Below are positions 30,323-38,999 of a stretch of DNA of 64,000 nucleotides, piece by piece (the stretch's first letter is position 1; the number at the start of each line of letters is the position of its first letter). Origin of the DNA: an uncultured Pseudomonadota bacterium. Lineage in GTDB: Bacteria; Pseudomonadota; Gammaproteobacteria; Burkholderiales; Thiobacillaceae. The stretch covers positions 35,274-99,273 of the forward strand of contig CAILNT010000008.1 in the NCBI GenBank assembly GCA_903835655.1. Direction: 5' to 3'. Below the pieces are notes generated by a model. The model saw nothing but the letters and a program-made list of their open reading frames with translations. It searched no databases and was not told the DNA's origin. The position numbers and the translations under genes are program-made.

Positions 30323-32092
30323 ATGACCACACGTGTCGTTGTCGACCCCATCACCCGTATCGAGGGCCACTTGCGCATCGAGGCGGAGACCGATGCCAGT
30401 GGCCGGATCACCAGCGCGTATTCCGCCGGCACCATGGTGCGTGGTATCGAGATCATCCTGCGCGGCCGCGACCCGCGTGACGCCTGGGCTTTTGCCCAGC
30501 GCATCTGCGGCGTCTGCACCCTGGTGCATGGCATGGCCTCGATCCGCTCGGTGGAAGACGCATTGCACCGCGCCATCCCCAGTTATGCCATTCCGCCGAA
30601 CGCCGAGCTCATCCGCAACCTGATGATCTCCGCGCAGTACGTGCACGACCACGTCATGCACTTCTATCACCTGCATGCGCTCGACTGGGTCGACGTGGTC
30701 TCGGCTTTGAAGGCCGACCCCAAGGCCACCTCGGCCCTGGCGCAAAGCATCTCCAGCTATGCCAAATCCTCGCCTGGCTATTTTGCCGACGTGCAGAAGA
30801 AGGTGAAGACCTTCGTCGAACAGGGCCAGCTCGGCGTGTTTTCCAACGCCTACTGGGGTCACCCCGCTTACAAGTTGCCACCGGAAGCCAACCTGATGGC
30901 GGTCGCGCACTACCTTGAAGCGCTGACCTGGCAACGTGATGTGGTCAAGCTGCATGCCATCTTCGGGGGCAAGAACCCGCATCCCAACTTCGTGGTCGGT
31001 GGCGTGCCTTGCGCCATTTCCGTGCACACCGCGGTCGAGAACCAGTCCGCGGGGCAAGCCGGCACAGCCGTCAACATGGTTGGCCTGCAAGTCGTTCGCG
31101 ACGTGATCAAGCAGATGCGCGATTTCGTCGACCAGGTCTATGTCCCGGATCTGCTTGCCATCGCTTCCTTCTACAAGGACTGGGGTGGCATGGGAGACAC
31201 GGGCGGAAATTTCCTGTCGTTCGGCGACCTGCCCGGAAAATCCATCTGGGATACGAGTTCCTTCCTCATCCCGCGCGGGGTCATCCTCAAACACGACCTC
31301 TCGACGATCCATCCCATCGACGTGGACCGCGACGACGAGATTCAGGAATTCATCAGCCACTCCTGGTACAAGTATGGCGGCGGCGATGCCCAGGGCCTGC
31401 ATCCTTTCAAGGGCGAGACCGAGCTCGACTACACCGGGCCGAAGCCACCCTATGAACAGCTGGAAGTGGAGAAGAAATACTCCTGGATGAAGTCGCCGCG
31501 CTGGCAGGGCAAGACCATGGAGGTCGGCCCCTTGGCCCGCGTGCTGCTGATGTATGCCAATGGCCACAAGCAGACCAAGGAACTGGTCGATTACACCCTG
31601 AAGACTCTGGACGTGCCGGTCACCGCGCTGTTCTCCACCCTCGGGCGCACCGCAGCGCGCGGCCTGGAATCGAAGATCATCGCCGATGCCATGCCGGGCA
31701 TGTTCGATCAGCTCATGGGCAACATCAAGGCGGGCGACGTGCGCACCTTCAACGACCAGTACTGGGATCCGTCCACCTGGCCGAAGCACATGCATGGCGT
31801 AGGCCTCATGGAAGCCCCGCGCGGCGGTTTGAGCCACTGGGTCGTAGTCGATGACGGCAAGATCAGCAACTACCAGGCCGTGGTGCCCAGTACCTGGAAT
31901 GCCGGCCCGCGCGATGCGAAAGGGCAGCCTGGGGCCTACGAGGCGGCCTTGCAACACAACCACGTCATGCACGATCCCAAGCAGCCGATCGAGATCCTGC
32001 GCACCATCCACAGCTTCGACCCATGCATCGCTTGCGCTGTGCATGTGACGGACCCGGATGGGGAGGAATTGGTACAGGTGACCGTGAAGTAA
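30323..32092 (+). CDS. hynL: [NiFe] hydrogenase large subunit, Isp type
   Basis: The 589-residue protein contains both nickel-binding CxxC pairs: RICGVCTLVHG (Cys62, Cys65) and DPCIACAVH (Cys568, Cys571). The last 15 residues after His574 (VTDPDGEELVQVTVK) are the C-terminal extension removed by the maturation protease encoded at the start of the operon. The N-terminus (DPITRIEGHLRIE) matches group 1 uptake hydrogenases. It has no signal of its own and would be exported with the Tat-carrying small subunit. Reaction: hydrogen oxidation to protons and electrons. The hyp maturation genes for the NiFe cofactor are not in the window. Confidence 0.96.
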   Translation: MTTRVVVDPITRIEGHLRIEAETDASGRITSAYSAGTMVRGIEIILRGRDPRDAWAFAQRICGVCTLVHGMASIRSVEDALHRAIPSYAIPPNAELIRNLMISAQYVHDHVMHFYHLHALDWVDVVSALKADPKATSALAQSISSYAKSSPGYFADVQKKVKTFVEQGQLGVFSNAYWGHPAYKLPPEANLMAVAHYLEALTWQRDVVKLHAIFGGKNPHPNFVVGGVPCAISVHTAVENQSAGQAGTAVNMVGLQVVRDVIKQMRDFVDQVYVPDLLAIASFYKDWGGMGDTGGNFLSFGDLPGKSIWDTSSFLIPRGVILKHDLSTIHPIDVDRDDEIQEFISHSWYKYGGGDAQGLHPFKGETELDYTGPKPPYEQLEVEKKYSWMKSPRWQGKTMEVGPLARVLLMYANGHKQTKELVDYTLKTLDVPVTALFSTLGRTAARGLESKIIADAMPGMFDQLMGNIKAGDVRTFNDQYWDPSTWPKHMHGVGLMEAPRGGLSHWVVVDDGKISNYQAVVPSTWNAGPRDAKGQPGAYEAALQHNHVMHDPKQPIEILRTIHSFDPCIACAVHVTDPDGEELVQVTVK

Positions 32093-32114
32093 GGTCCTGT
32101 TCCTCTCGTGGGAG

Positions 32115-32157
32115 GGGCCGGGCGCGCCGCGACGCGAATATGGGGTAGGCCCGGCCC
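32115..32157 (+). terminator. GC-rich inverted repeat after hynL, possible terminator
   Basis: A perfect 9-bp inverted repeat (GGGCCGGGC at 32115, GCCCGGCCC at 32149) with a 25-base spacer lies just after the hydrogenase operon. It lacks a T-run, so it is a processing or pausing site at least as plausibly as a true terminator. Confidence 0.4.
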
Positions 32158-32230
32158 AGGCGGTATTCGAACCGATGTAACTGACTATTTACCATCCAAC
32201 TGACCCGTTCAAGGGTCGAGAAGCCGAATC

Positions 32231-32551
32231 ATGCAAGATCCACTCAAACGCCTGCTGGAAGCCGAAGCCCGCGCTCAAGGCATCATCGACTCGGCCAGTG
32301 TGGAGCGCCAGCGCATGCTGGACGAAGCATTGGCCGCCGCGCGCGAAGCCGAAGCCCGTTTCGAAGCCGGACGCGCCGATTTGCGCGCGCCTTTCCTGAA
32401 AGAGGCCCACAGCCGCGCCGAGCAGGCGGTGGCCGAACTGGCCAGGAAGTATGAGGAGCGCCAGCGTGGGCTGCGCGATCTTGCCTCCCGCCACGAACAG
32501 GAGGCGGTCGACGCCGCGCTAAATCTCTTTTTGCTCGACCCGGCTCCTTGA
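32231..32551 (+). CDS. ntpF: V/A-type ATPase peripheral-stalk subunit G/H-like
   Basis: The 106-residue protein is almost entirely a charged coiled coil (LLEAEARAQGIIDSASVERQRML...), as expected of the G/H (AhaH, NtpF) subunit that pairs with E in the peripheral stalk. It heads the V-type ATPase operon. Identification rests on position and coiled-coil character more than on a specific motif. The preceding 138 bp (32093-32230) hold the inverted repeat at 32115 and probably the operon promoter; no convincing -35/-10 pair stands out. Confidence 0.8.
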   Translation: MQDPLKRLLEAEARAQGIIDSASVERQRMLDEALAAAREAEARFEAGRADLRAPFLKEAHSRAEQAVAELARKYEERQRGLRDLASRHEQEAVDAALNLFLLDPAP

Positions 32552-32587
32552 GTCCTGGTTTGCTTCACAACCCGACAGGATGATGTC

Positions 32588-33619
32588 GTGTCCGCATATC
32601 TGAATACCCGCGTCAGTCTTTACTCTGGTCGACTCTTGAAGCCGGAAAATTTCACCGCCCTGATCAAGACGCCGGATGCTGAGATGGCCGATGCACTGGC
32701 CGGACGTGGTTTGCCGCAGCTCGCTGCCGGATTCGACGACCTGGATCACCGTTCCCTGGAACAGCGCATCATTTCCGCGGTTCTGGACGAAACCAAGGTT
32801 CTGATCCGCCCCCTGACAGGCGCCGATCGCAGTTTCCTGATCTACTGGACCGAGCGCTTCGAAGTGTCCAACGTGAAAACCCTGTTGCGCGGCAAGATGA
32901 CCGGTGACCGGCCCGCGGCGCTGCTCAACCGGCTGACGCCCATGGGCGCTTTCGGCCGCCTGGATGTCCAGGACCTGGCCCACGCAGAGGACGTCCACGA
33001 ACTGCTGCGGCGACTCGAAGCCGGTCCCTATGCAGGCATCGTGCGTCAGGCTCGGCGCGCCTTCGAGGAAAGCCAGGATCCCTTCATACTCGACGCGGCG
33101 CTCGACCGCGGTTATTACGAAGGTTTGGTGCATCGCGCCCAGCCGCTGGAAAACGCGGCCGGGGCTTCCTTCCGCCGCCTGATGGGGCCCCTCATCGACC
33201 GCATCAACCTGGTCTGGCTGTTGCGTTACCGCTTCAACTACAACCTGCCGCCGGCCCAGGTTTACTACCTCCTGGTGGCGTCCCGCTACAGCCTGTCTTC
33301 CTCGCGCTTGCGCGGGCTGGCGGCGCTGGGTAGCCCGGACGCGATCCGGGATGCCTTGCCGGAACCGTTGCGCACCCAGCTGCAGGACAGCAACACCATT
33401 CCGGACATGTTCGCGAGCATGGAGCGCGACGCCGCCGATAAATGCGAAAAGGTCCTGCATTCCGGTGCGCCCGCGATCTCCCGCGCCTTCGCTTACCTGC
33501 TGTTGCGCGAGCGCGATCTCCGTTCGGTGCGCGCGGTACTGCGCGGGCGCCATCTGCACCTGCCCACGGCCGACATCCATTTGGCCATGTATCAACCTTA
33601 CGACGGCCAGGCCGCCTAG
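32588..33619 (+). CDS. ntpC: V/A-type ATPase subunit C
   Basis: The 343-residue all-helical protein has the AC39/subunit-C pattern of repeated helical units (YLNTRVSLYSGRLLKPENFTALIKTPDAEMADAL; FEVSNVKTLLRGKM; INLVWLLRYRFNYNLPPAQVYYLLV). Subunit C connects the central rotor shaft to the membrane ring. It starts with GTG at 32588, seven bases after AGGA. A related sequence at the 3' end (SRAFAYLLLRERDLRSVRAVLRGRHL) completes the family pattern. It is followed by a 112-bp gap filled by a dispersed repeat. Confidence 0.9.
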   Translation: MSAYLNTRVSLYSGRLLKPENFTALIKTPDAEMADALAGRGLPQLAAGFDDLDHRSLEQRIISAVLDETKVLIRPLTGADRSFLIYWTERFEVSNVKTLLRGKMTGDRPAALLNRLTPMGAFGRLDVQDLAHAEDVHELLRRLEAGPYAGIVRQARRAFEESQDPFILDAALDRGYYEGLVHRAQPLENAAGASFRRLMGPLIDRINLVWLLRYRFNYNLPPAQVYYLLVASRYSLSSSRLRGLAALGSPDAIRDALPEPLRTQLQDSNTIPDMFASMERDAADKCEKVLHSGAPAISRAFAYLLLRERDLRSVRAVLRGRHLHLPTADIHLAMYQPYDGQAA

Positions 33620-33646
33620 AAAAATTCATGAACCTTCTGGCCGTTT

Positions 33647-33708
33647 CCCTCACCCCCAGCCCCTCTCCCGCTTCGCGGGCGAGGAGAGCGCCGAGAGCCG
33701 CTGTGCAG
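33647..33708 (+). repeat. Dispersed repeat, CCCGC-rich hairpin type, copy 2
   Basis: It has the same order of parts as the copy at 11846: pyrimidine-rich start, CTCTCCCGCTTCGCGGGCGA hairpin core, GAGCGCC and CCGCTGTGC tail. It lies inside the ATPase operon between subunit C and subunit I, with 23 bp left before the subunit I start. Confidence 0.75.
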
Positions 33709-33731
33709 CTGTTGCGTAAAAGGAATGCGTG

Positions 33732-35618
33732 ATGTTCCGCGCCGAACCCCTGGTCAAGATACGCCTCCTCATCCTCGCTTCCGAAGCCGCGGACGCTGCG
33801 CTCGAACTGGCTCGCTTCGGCATCTACAGCCCTGCCCAGCATGCCCCGGCCGCACTCGCCGAGAGTCCCGCCGAGGCCTACCGCGATGCCTGGCTGGATG
33901 CCGAGTCGCGCGTTTCAAAACTGGTGGAACACTGCGGCAAGCTGCCCGAATTCACCTTGCCCGAGGGCGCTGCGGCCCCCACCCTGGCCGATCTGGATGA
34001 ACTCAATATCTGGCTCAAGGGGGTGTGGGGCGCCTGTCTCGCCGCCCATGAAGGCGAGTCTCGCATTCGGGAAGAAGTGCTCCACCTGGATGCCCTCGAG
34101 GAAACCCTGGGCAAGCTGGAGCGCCTCAATGTCGACCTCGCCCACCTGTTGCGCCCGGACGGCCTGCTGTCGGTGAATATCGGCAGCATGCCCGCCGCTA
34201 GCGTCAGGCGGGTGGGCGAGGCGCTGTCCATGACCGGTTCCCTGGTGTCCACCTTCGATAGCAGCGGCGACCAGGTTTATGCCGTGATTGCCGGTCCACG
34301 CGAGCACCAGGAAGAAGTGCGCGGCCTGTTGTCGACCGCCGGTTGGCGTGAACTGCCGGTGCCGCAGGAACTGCGCACCCATCCACAGGCCGCGCGCGCC
34401 TGGCTGGCGGAAGAGCGCAAGCGGGTGGAAGAACGCAATGGCGCCGAGTGCGCGGCGATGGATGTCCTGCGCGGCCAATACCGTTCCGGCCTGGATGAAG
34501 CTCGACTGCGCGTGGCTCTCGGTCGCCCCCTGGCGGAAGCCGCGGTTTCCGGCGTGCGCGGACGCGGCGCCCTGGCCAGCCTGTCCGGCTGGATACCCAG
34601 ACGGCTTCAGGGTGAATTGAAGGACGTCATGGAAGCCCGTTTCCACGGGCGCTACTGGCTGGATGTGGAAGAACCCACCACCCAGGAAGCACACAAAGTC
34701 CCTTCCCTGGTGGAGTACCCGACCTGGCTGATGCCCTTCGTGCCCCTGGTCAAGAGCTACGGTGTGCCGCGTTATGGCGAATTCGACCCCACCCTGCCGT
34801 TCGCCTTCACCTACTTGCTGCTGTTCGGCGCCATGTTCGGCGACATCGGCCATGGCGCGGTGATCCTGGTCCTTGCCACGGCCTTGTTCAAACGCCTGGG
34901 CAAAGCGGCCTGGATAGGCATTGCCGCCGGCGCAGTGTCGATGTTATTCGGACTCCTTTACGGCAGCATCTTCGGTTACGAGGACGTCATCCATCCGGTG
35001 TGGATGTCACCCCTGCATCACCCCAACAAGATGCTGATCCTGGCGGTGTCCTTCGGCGTCGGCTTCATCATCCTCACCTTGCTGGTGAATACGCGCAATC
35101 GTCTGATCGCGGGGCATACGGCGGAAGCCTTGTTCGATTCCACCGGGCTTGCGGGCCTGCTGTTCTACCTCGGCGCGGTGGGCGGCGTGGCGAGCCTGGC
35201 CGGCGCAGTGCAACTCGCTGGTCCTTCCTGGATCATCGCCATCCTGGGTCTTTGCATCGTGGCCGGCTTCAAATGGGTGGAAACCCACGCGGGTATCGGT
35301 GAACGGCTATTGGTGACCTCCATAGAGACTCTGGAAACCGGCATCAACCTGTTCGCCAACACCTTGTCCTTCATGCGGGTGGCTGCTTTCAGTCTCAACC
35401 ACGTGGCGTTGGCGCTGGCGATCTTCACCCTGGCCAACGGACTGGGAACCACGGGGCACTGGGTGACCATCGTCCTGGGCAACGTGGTGATCATCGTTCT
35501 TGAGGGCGGCATCGTCGCCATCCAGGCGTTGCGTCTGATGTATTACGAGGGTTTCTCCCGCTTCTTCAGTGGTGACGGCACAGAGTTCGTGCCCTTGAAA
35601 TTGGCGGGTGTGAAGTAA
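33732..35618 (+). CDS. ntpI: V/A-type ATPase subunit I (a-subunit homologue)
   Basis: The 628-residue protein has a cytoplasmic N-terminal half with coiled-coil stalk segments and a C-terminal half with about seven membrane helices starting near FAFTYLLLFGAMFGDIGHGAV. The typical a-subunit helix with TLSFMRVAAFSLNHVALALA holds the conserved Arg that faces the ion-binding carboxylate of the c ring. It forms the ion half-channels. ATG at 33732 is seven bases from AGGA; an overlapping GTG at 33729 is the alternative. Confidence 0.94.
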   Translation: MFRAEPLVKIRLLILASEAADAALELARFGIYSPAQHAPAALAESPAEAYRDAWLDAESRVSKLVEHCGKLPEFTLPEGAAAPTLADLDELNIWLKGVWGACLAAHEGESRIREEVLHLDALEETLGKLERLNVDLAHLLRPDGLLSVNIGSMPAASVRRVGEALSMTGSLVSTFDSSGDQVYAVIAGPREHQEEVRGLLSTAGWRELPVPQELRTHPQAARAWLAEERKRVEERNGAECAAMDVLRGQYRSGLDEARLRVALGRPLAEAAVSGVRGRGALASLSGWIPRRLQGELKDVMEARFHGRYWLDVEEPTTQEAHKVPSLVEYPTWLMPFVPLVKSYGVPRYGEFDPTLPFAFTYLLLFGAMFGDIGHGAVILVLATALFKRLGKAAWIGIAAGAVSMLFGLLYGSIFGYEDVIHPVWMSPLHHPNKMLILAVSFGVGFIILTLLVNTRNRLIAGHTAEALFDSTGLAGLLFYLGAVGGVASLAGAVQLAGPSWIIAILGLCIVAGFKWVETHAGIGERLLVTSIETLETGINLFANTLSFMRVAAFSLNHVALALAIFTLANGLGTTGHWVTIVLGNVVIIVLEGGIVAIQALRLMYYEGFSRFFSGDGTEFVPLKLAGVK

Positions 35619-35653
35619 CGACCGGTTTGATTGAGTTTATTTAGGAGAAAAAA

Positions 35654-36091
35654 ATGAGTTGGCTGATTTCATTGATGGGATTTTCCGTGGCCGCCACCAT
35701 TGCGGCGGGTGTATGGCTGGAACTGAAGCCGCGTGGCGTTCTGCCGCATTGGATCAAAGGGGGCGTGCTGGGGAATTTCCTCGTGTTCGGCCTGGCCGTG
35801 GCGGGGTTCATGTACCTTGGGGTGCAGGACGTCATGGCCCAGGAGGCCGCGGCGACCGGGGGCAGCGGGATTTCCATGGCGGTTGGCCTGGCCTTGATCG
35901 GTATCGGCCTACCCACGGGTCTGGCGGCCATCGGTGCGGGTATCGCGTTGGGGCCGGTCGGCGCCGCCGCGCTGGCCGTGATTGCCGAAAAGCCCGAGAT
36001 GTTCGGCCGCACTCTGATCTATATGGGTCTGGCGGAAGGTATCGCGATTTACGGTCTGGTCATGTCCATCCTCCTGCTTGGCAAGTTGTGA
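35654..36091 (+). CDS. ntpK: V/A-type ATPase subunit K (c-ring proteolipid)
   Basis: The 145-residue proteolipid has about four hydrophobic segments. The C-terminal hairpin (GLALIGIGLPTGLAAIGAGIALG... and FGRTLIYMGLAEGIAIYGLVMSILLL) carries the ion-binding Glu in GLAEGIAIYG. The N-terminal pair (3-22 and about 39-57) has no intramembrane acidic residue, so there is probably one binding site per four helices, as in V-type pumps. The Gln seen next to the site in known sodium-binding rings is not apparent, which suggests proton use; this is inference. AGGAG lies eight bases before the start. Confidence 0.92.
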   Translation: MSWLISLMGFSVAATIAAGVWLELKPRGVLPHWIKGGVLGNFLVFGLAVAGFMYLGVQDVMAQEAAATGGSGISMAVGLALIGIGLPTGLAAIGAGIALGPVGAAALAVIAEKPEMFGRTLIYMGLAEGIAIYGLVMSILLLGKL

Positions 36092-36101
36092 GGAGATCGG
36101 C

Positions 36102-36446
36102 GTGAAGACCGATGCGGAAGCGCCTGTATCAGGTGGCCGTCTGGTCGTACTGGGCAGCGCCGGCCTGACCGAGGGCTTCAGTCTGATCGGCGCGGAGGTC
36201 TATCCGGATGCCGATCCTGCCCGGGTCGAGGAGGTTCTGGCGCAGTTGGTCAAGGACGGCAGCGAGGCCCTGGTCCTGTTGGAGTCGGGTCTGGCGCATG
36301 GTGGTGGCACCTGGCTCAGCCGCTTGCGCCACGAAGGTGGTCGCATCGTGGTGACCGAGTTGCCGCCCCTGTCGACGCCGCATGACTATGCACCGGCGGT
36401 GGACGAAGTGGTCCGCGCGGTGTTGGGGCAGGATGCTTTGAAATGA
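36102..36446 (+). CDS. ntpG: V/A-type ATPase subunit F
   Basis: The 114-residue small alpha/beta protein (GGRLVVLGSAGLTEGFSLIGAEVYPDADPARVEEVLAQLV) has the GF-x-LIG pattern of subunit F, the rotor subunit bound to D. The GTG start at 36102 is six bases from AGGAG at 36091-36095 and follows the subunit K stop by 10 bp. It would be called NtpG in the Enterococcus scheme. It is followed by an 84-bp gap containing a REP-like palindrome. Confidence 0.88.
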   Translation: MKTDAEAPVSGGRLVVLGSAGLTEGFSLIGAEVYPDADPARVEEVLAQLVKDGSEALVLLESGLAHGGGTWLSRLRHEGGRIVVTELPPLSTPHDYAPAVDEVVRAVLGQDALK

Positions 36447-36465
36447 GGGAAAGTACCGAATTGCC

Positions 36466-36513
36466 GTAGGAGCGAACTTGCTCGCGATTGATCGCGGCCA
36501 AGGCCGCTCCCAC
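36466..36513. repeat. REP-like double hairpin inside the ATPase operon
   Basis: Outer arms GTAGGAGCG (36466) and CGCTCCCAC (36505) pair in eight of nine positions, and the interior reads CTTGCTCGCGA then CGCGGCCAAGG. This is the look of the common GTAGGAGCGAACTTGCTCGC-type REP known from many proteobacteria. It separates subunit F from subunit E, whose ribosome site starts just after it. Confidence 0.75.
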
Positions 36514-36530
36514 GGCTCCAGGAGCAATTC

Positions 36531-37178
36531 ATGGAAGCAGATGCACAAGTAAACCAACTGGAACAAGCTTTGATCCGCCAGGCTGAGAGCCTGGCGCGGG
36601 AACAGCACGAGCGGGCGGAATCGGGCAAGGCGCGGATACTCAACGATGCTTCGGAACGGATCCGCCTCGCCGAGAAGCGCGAGGTGCTGGCGGCCAAATC
36701 GGAGGCCGAACGCATGGTGCGCCGCCAGACCCAGGCGGCGGAAACTCACCTCGCCGCGGAACTGGACCGGTTGCGTTGGGCGCTCACCGAGGCCACCTTG
36801 TCCGGCGTGCAGATGGCGTTCAAGGAACTGGTGGACGACGACAAACGCTATCTGGTGGTGCTGGAGCAATGGCTGGCCACCGCCGCGCGCGAATTGCCGC
36901 CGGGTGACCTGGTTGCCGAAGTGCGCCCCATGGATCAGCCGCGCCTGGCCATGGACTGGGAAAAAATCAAGGCGCGTGCGGCTCCCGGCCGCGTCGTTGA
37001 ACTGACGACACACGGAATGATGAGCGTAGGCGGCATGCGAGTGCGTATGGCCGACAACCGCGCGCAACTCGACCAGACTTTCGAGGCCCGGCGGTTGCGC
37101 TTGGCGGACGAACTGGCTCGCGTGGCGATGGAACGCCTGTTCGCCAGCGCGCCGGACTTGAGCGTGTTGGCGAGATAG
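36531..37178 (+). CDS. ntpE: V/A-type ATPase subunit E
   Basis: The 215-residue protein has a long N-terminal coiled coil (EADAQVNQLEQALIRQAESLAREQHERAESGKARIL) and a C-terminal globular half with VVELTTHGMMSVGGMRVRMADNRAQLDQTFEARRLRL, the subunit E fold that caps the peripheral stalk on the catalytic head. AGGAG lies seven bases before the start. It is followed 27 bp later by subunit A. Confidence 0.9.
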   Translation: MEADAQVNQLEQALIRQAESLAREQHERAESGKARILNDASERIRLAEKREVLAAKSEAERMVRRQTQAAETHLAAELDRLRWALTEATLSGVQMAFKELVDDDKRYLVVLEQWLATAARELPPGDLVAEVRPMDQPRLAMDWEKIKARAAPGRVVELTTHGMMSVGGMRVRMADNRAQLDQTFEARRLRLADELARVAMERLFASAPDLSVLAR

Positions 37179-37205
37179 CAGCAAGTGGCAAAATAAAGGA
37201 ACGAC

Positions 37206-38984
37206 ATGGGCAAAATTCTTGAAATCAACGGCCCCCTGGTCAAACTGCAACTGCCGGAAACCGTGATCGGCGAGCAGGTCAGGGTCGGCCGCATCGGCCT
37301 GGTGGGCGAAGTGATCGGCCGTGATGGCGATACCGCGCTGGCGCAACTGTATGAAGACACTTCGGGCTTGAAGCCTGGCGAAGTGGCGGATGGACTGGGT
37401 TGGCCCCTCTCGGTGGAACTGGGGCCGGGCTTGCTCAATGCGATCTTCGACGGCGTGCAACGGCCATTGAATGCGGTTCGCGAAAAGAGTGGCGACCGCA
37501 TGGCTCGCGGTGTCTCCGTGCCTTCCCTGCCCCGCGATCGTCTCTGGCATTTCATACCGGACCCGCAGCGCCACAGCGCCAGCCATGTCGATGGCGGCGA
37601 TACGCTGGGCACGGTGCAGGAAACCGAATCCATCGTTCACCGCATCCTGACCCCGCCCCTGGTCCATGGCGAACTCCTGGACCTGGCGCCGGAAGGCGAT
37701 TACACGGTGGAGGAAGTGCTCGGCCGGGTGAAGTTGCCGGACGGCCGCATCGAGAAACTGCACATGTTCCACCGCTGGCCGGTGCGCATCCCGCGCCCGT
37801 TCCGCAAGCGTGACCATGCCGTGAAGCCCCTGATCACCGGGCAGCGCATCCTGGACACCTTCTACCCCCTGCTGAAAGGCGGCAAGGCGGCGATTCCGGG
37901 GCCCTTCGGCGCCGGCAAGACCATGCTACAGCAGCAGATCGCGCGCTGGTGCAATGCCGAGATCGTCATCTACGTGGGCTGCGGCGAGCGCGGCAACGAA
38001 CTCACCGACGTACTGGAATTCATGCCCGAGTTGAAGGATCCCCACACCGGGCGGCCCTTGATGGAACGCACCCTGCTGGTAGCCAACACCTCCAACATGC
38101 CGGTGGTGGCGCGCGAAGCCTCGATCTACGTGGGCATCACCCTGGCCGAATACTTCCGTGATCAGGGCTACGACGTGGTGATGGTGGCCGATTCCACCAG
38201 TCGCTGGGCCGAGGCCCTGCGCGAAGTGGCCGGTCGCTTGGGTCAGATGCCGGTGGAAGAGGGCTATCCCGCCTACCTGGGTTCGCGTCTGGCCGCCTTC
38301 TATGAACGTGCCGGTCGCGTCGAAACCCTGAACGGCGGCCATGGTTCGGTCACCCTGATCGGCGCCGTCTCGCCTCCGGGCGGGGACTTCTCCGAGCCGG
38401 TCACCAGCCACACCAAGGAAATCATCCAGACCTTCTGGGCGCTATCCAAGGAATTGGCCGATGCTCGCCACTACCCCTCGGTGGACTGGCTGGAGAGTTT
38501 CTCCGGCTATGTGCCCTCCGCCGCCAAATGGTGGGCGGAAAACATCGATCCCGGCTGGGAAGCCGCCCGTGCCCAGGCCCTGGACCTGCTGGCCGCCTCG
38601 GAAGAACTGCAACGCATCGTCAACCTGGTGGGCGTGGAAGCCTTGTCCTCCGAACAACGTTGGACGCTGGAGGCCGCGGGACTCATCAAGGAAGGTTTGC
38701 TGCAACAATCGGCCACCGACGAGGTCGACAGCTTCTCTTCCCCAGAAAAACAGTTCGCCCTGCTCTCCGCCTTGCTGGAAATCTTCCGCCATGGCATGCG
38801 CCTGGTGAAACTGGGGGCGCCAGCGCGGCGTTTGATCCAGATGCCGCTCATGGCCCAGGCGCGTCGCTGGAAGAGCCAGCACAAGTCGGAAGACCTGGCC
38901 ACTTTGAAGGCCAAGATCGCCCGGATTCCGGCCGAGTTCGAGCAGATCGCGCTGGATTACGAGCCGGCCGCCCCGGCCGCGTGA
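37206..38984 (+). CDS. ntpA: V/A-type ATPase catalytic subunit A
   Basis: The 592-residue protein carries the Walker A loop GPFGAGKT at 232-239, the about 90-residue insertion typical of V/A catalytic subunits before it, and VVMVADSTSRWAEALREVAGRLGQMPVEEGYPAYLGSRLA. It binds and hydrolyses or makes ATP at the A-B interface. Length and motif order clearly separate it from F-type beta. It begins with the beta-barrel sequence GKILEINGPLVKLQL. No frame damage is seen. Confidence 0.97.
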   Translation: MGKILEINGPLVKLQLPETVIGEQVRVGRIGLVGEVIGRDGDTALAQLYEDTSGLKPGEVADGLGWPLSVELGPGLLNAIFDGVQRPLNAVREKSGDRMARGVSVPSLPRDRLWHFIPDPQRHSASHVDGGDTLGTVQETESIVHRILTPPLVHGELLDLAPEGDYTVEEVLGRVKLPDGRIEKLHMFHRWPVRIPRPFRKRDHAVKPLITGQRILDTFYPLLKGGKAAIPGPFGAGKTMLQQQIARWCNAEIVIYVGCGERGNELTDVLEFMPELKDPHTGRPLMERTLLVANTSNMPVVAREASIYVGITLAEYFRDQGYDVVMVADSTSRWAEALREVAGRLGQMPVEEGYPAYLGSRLAAFYERAGRVETLNGGHGSVTLIGAVSPPGGDFSEPVTSHTKEIIQTFWALSKELADARHYPSVDWLESFSGYVPSAAKWWAENIDPGWEAARAQALDLLAASEELQRIVNLVGVEALSSEQRWTLEAAGLIKEGLLQQSATDEVDSFSSPEKQFALLSALLEIFRHGMRLVKLGAPARRLIQMPLMAQARRWKSQHKSEDLATLKAKIARIPAEFEQIALDYEPAAPAA

Positions 38985-38999
38985 TGACAAGGTAATGCC

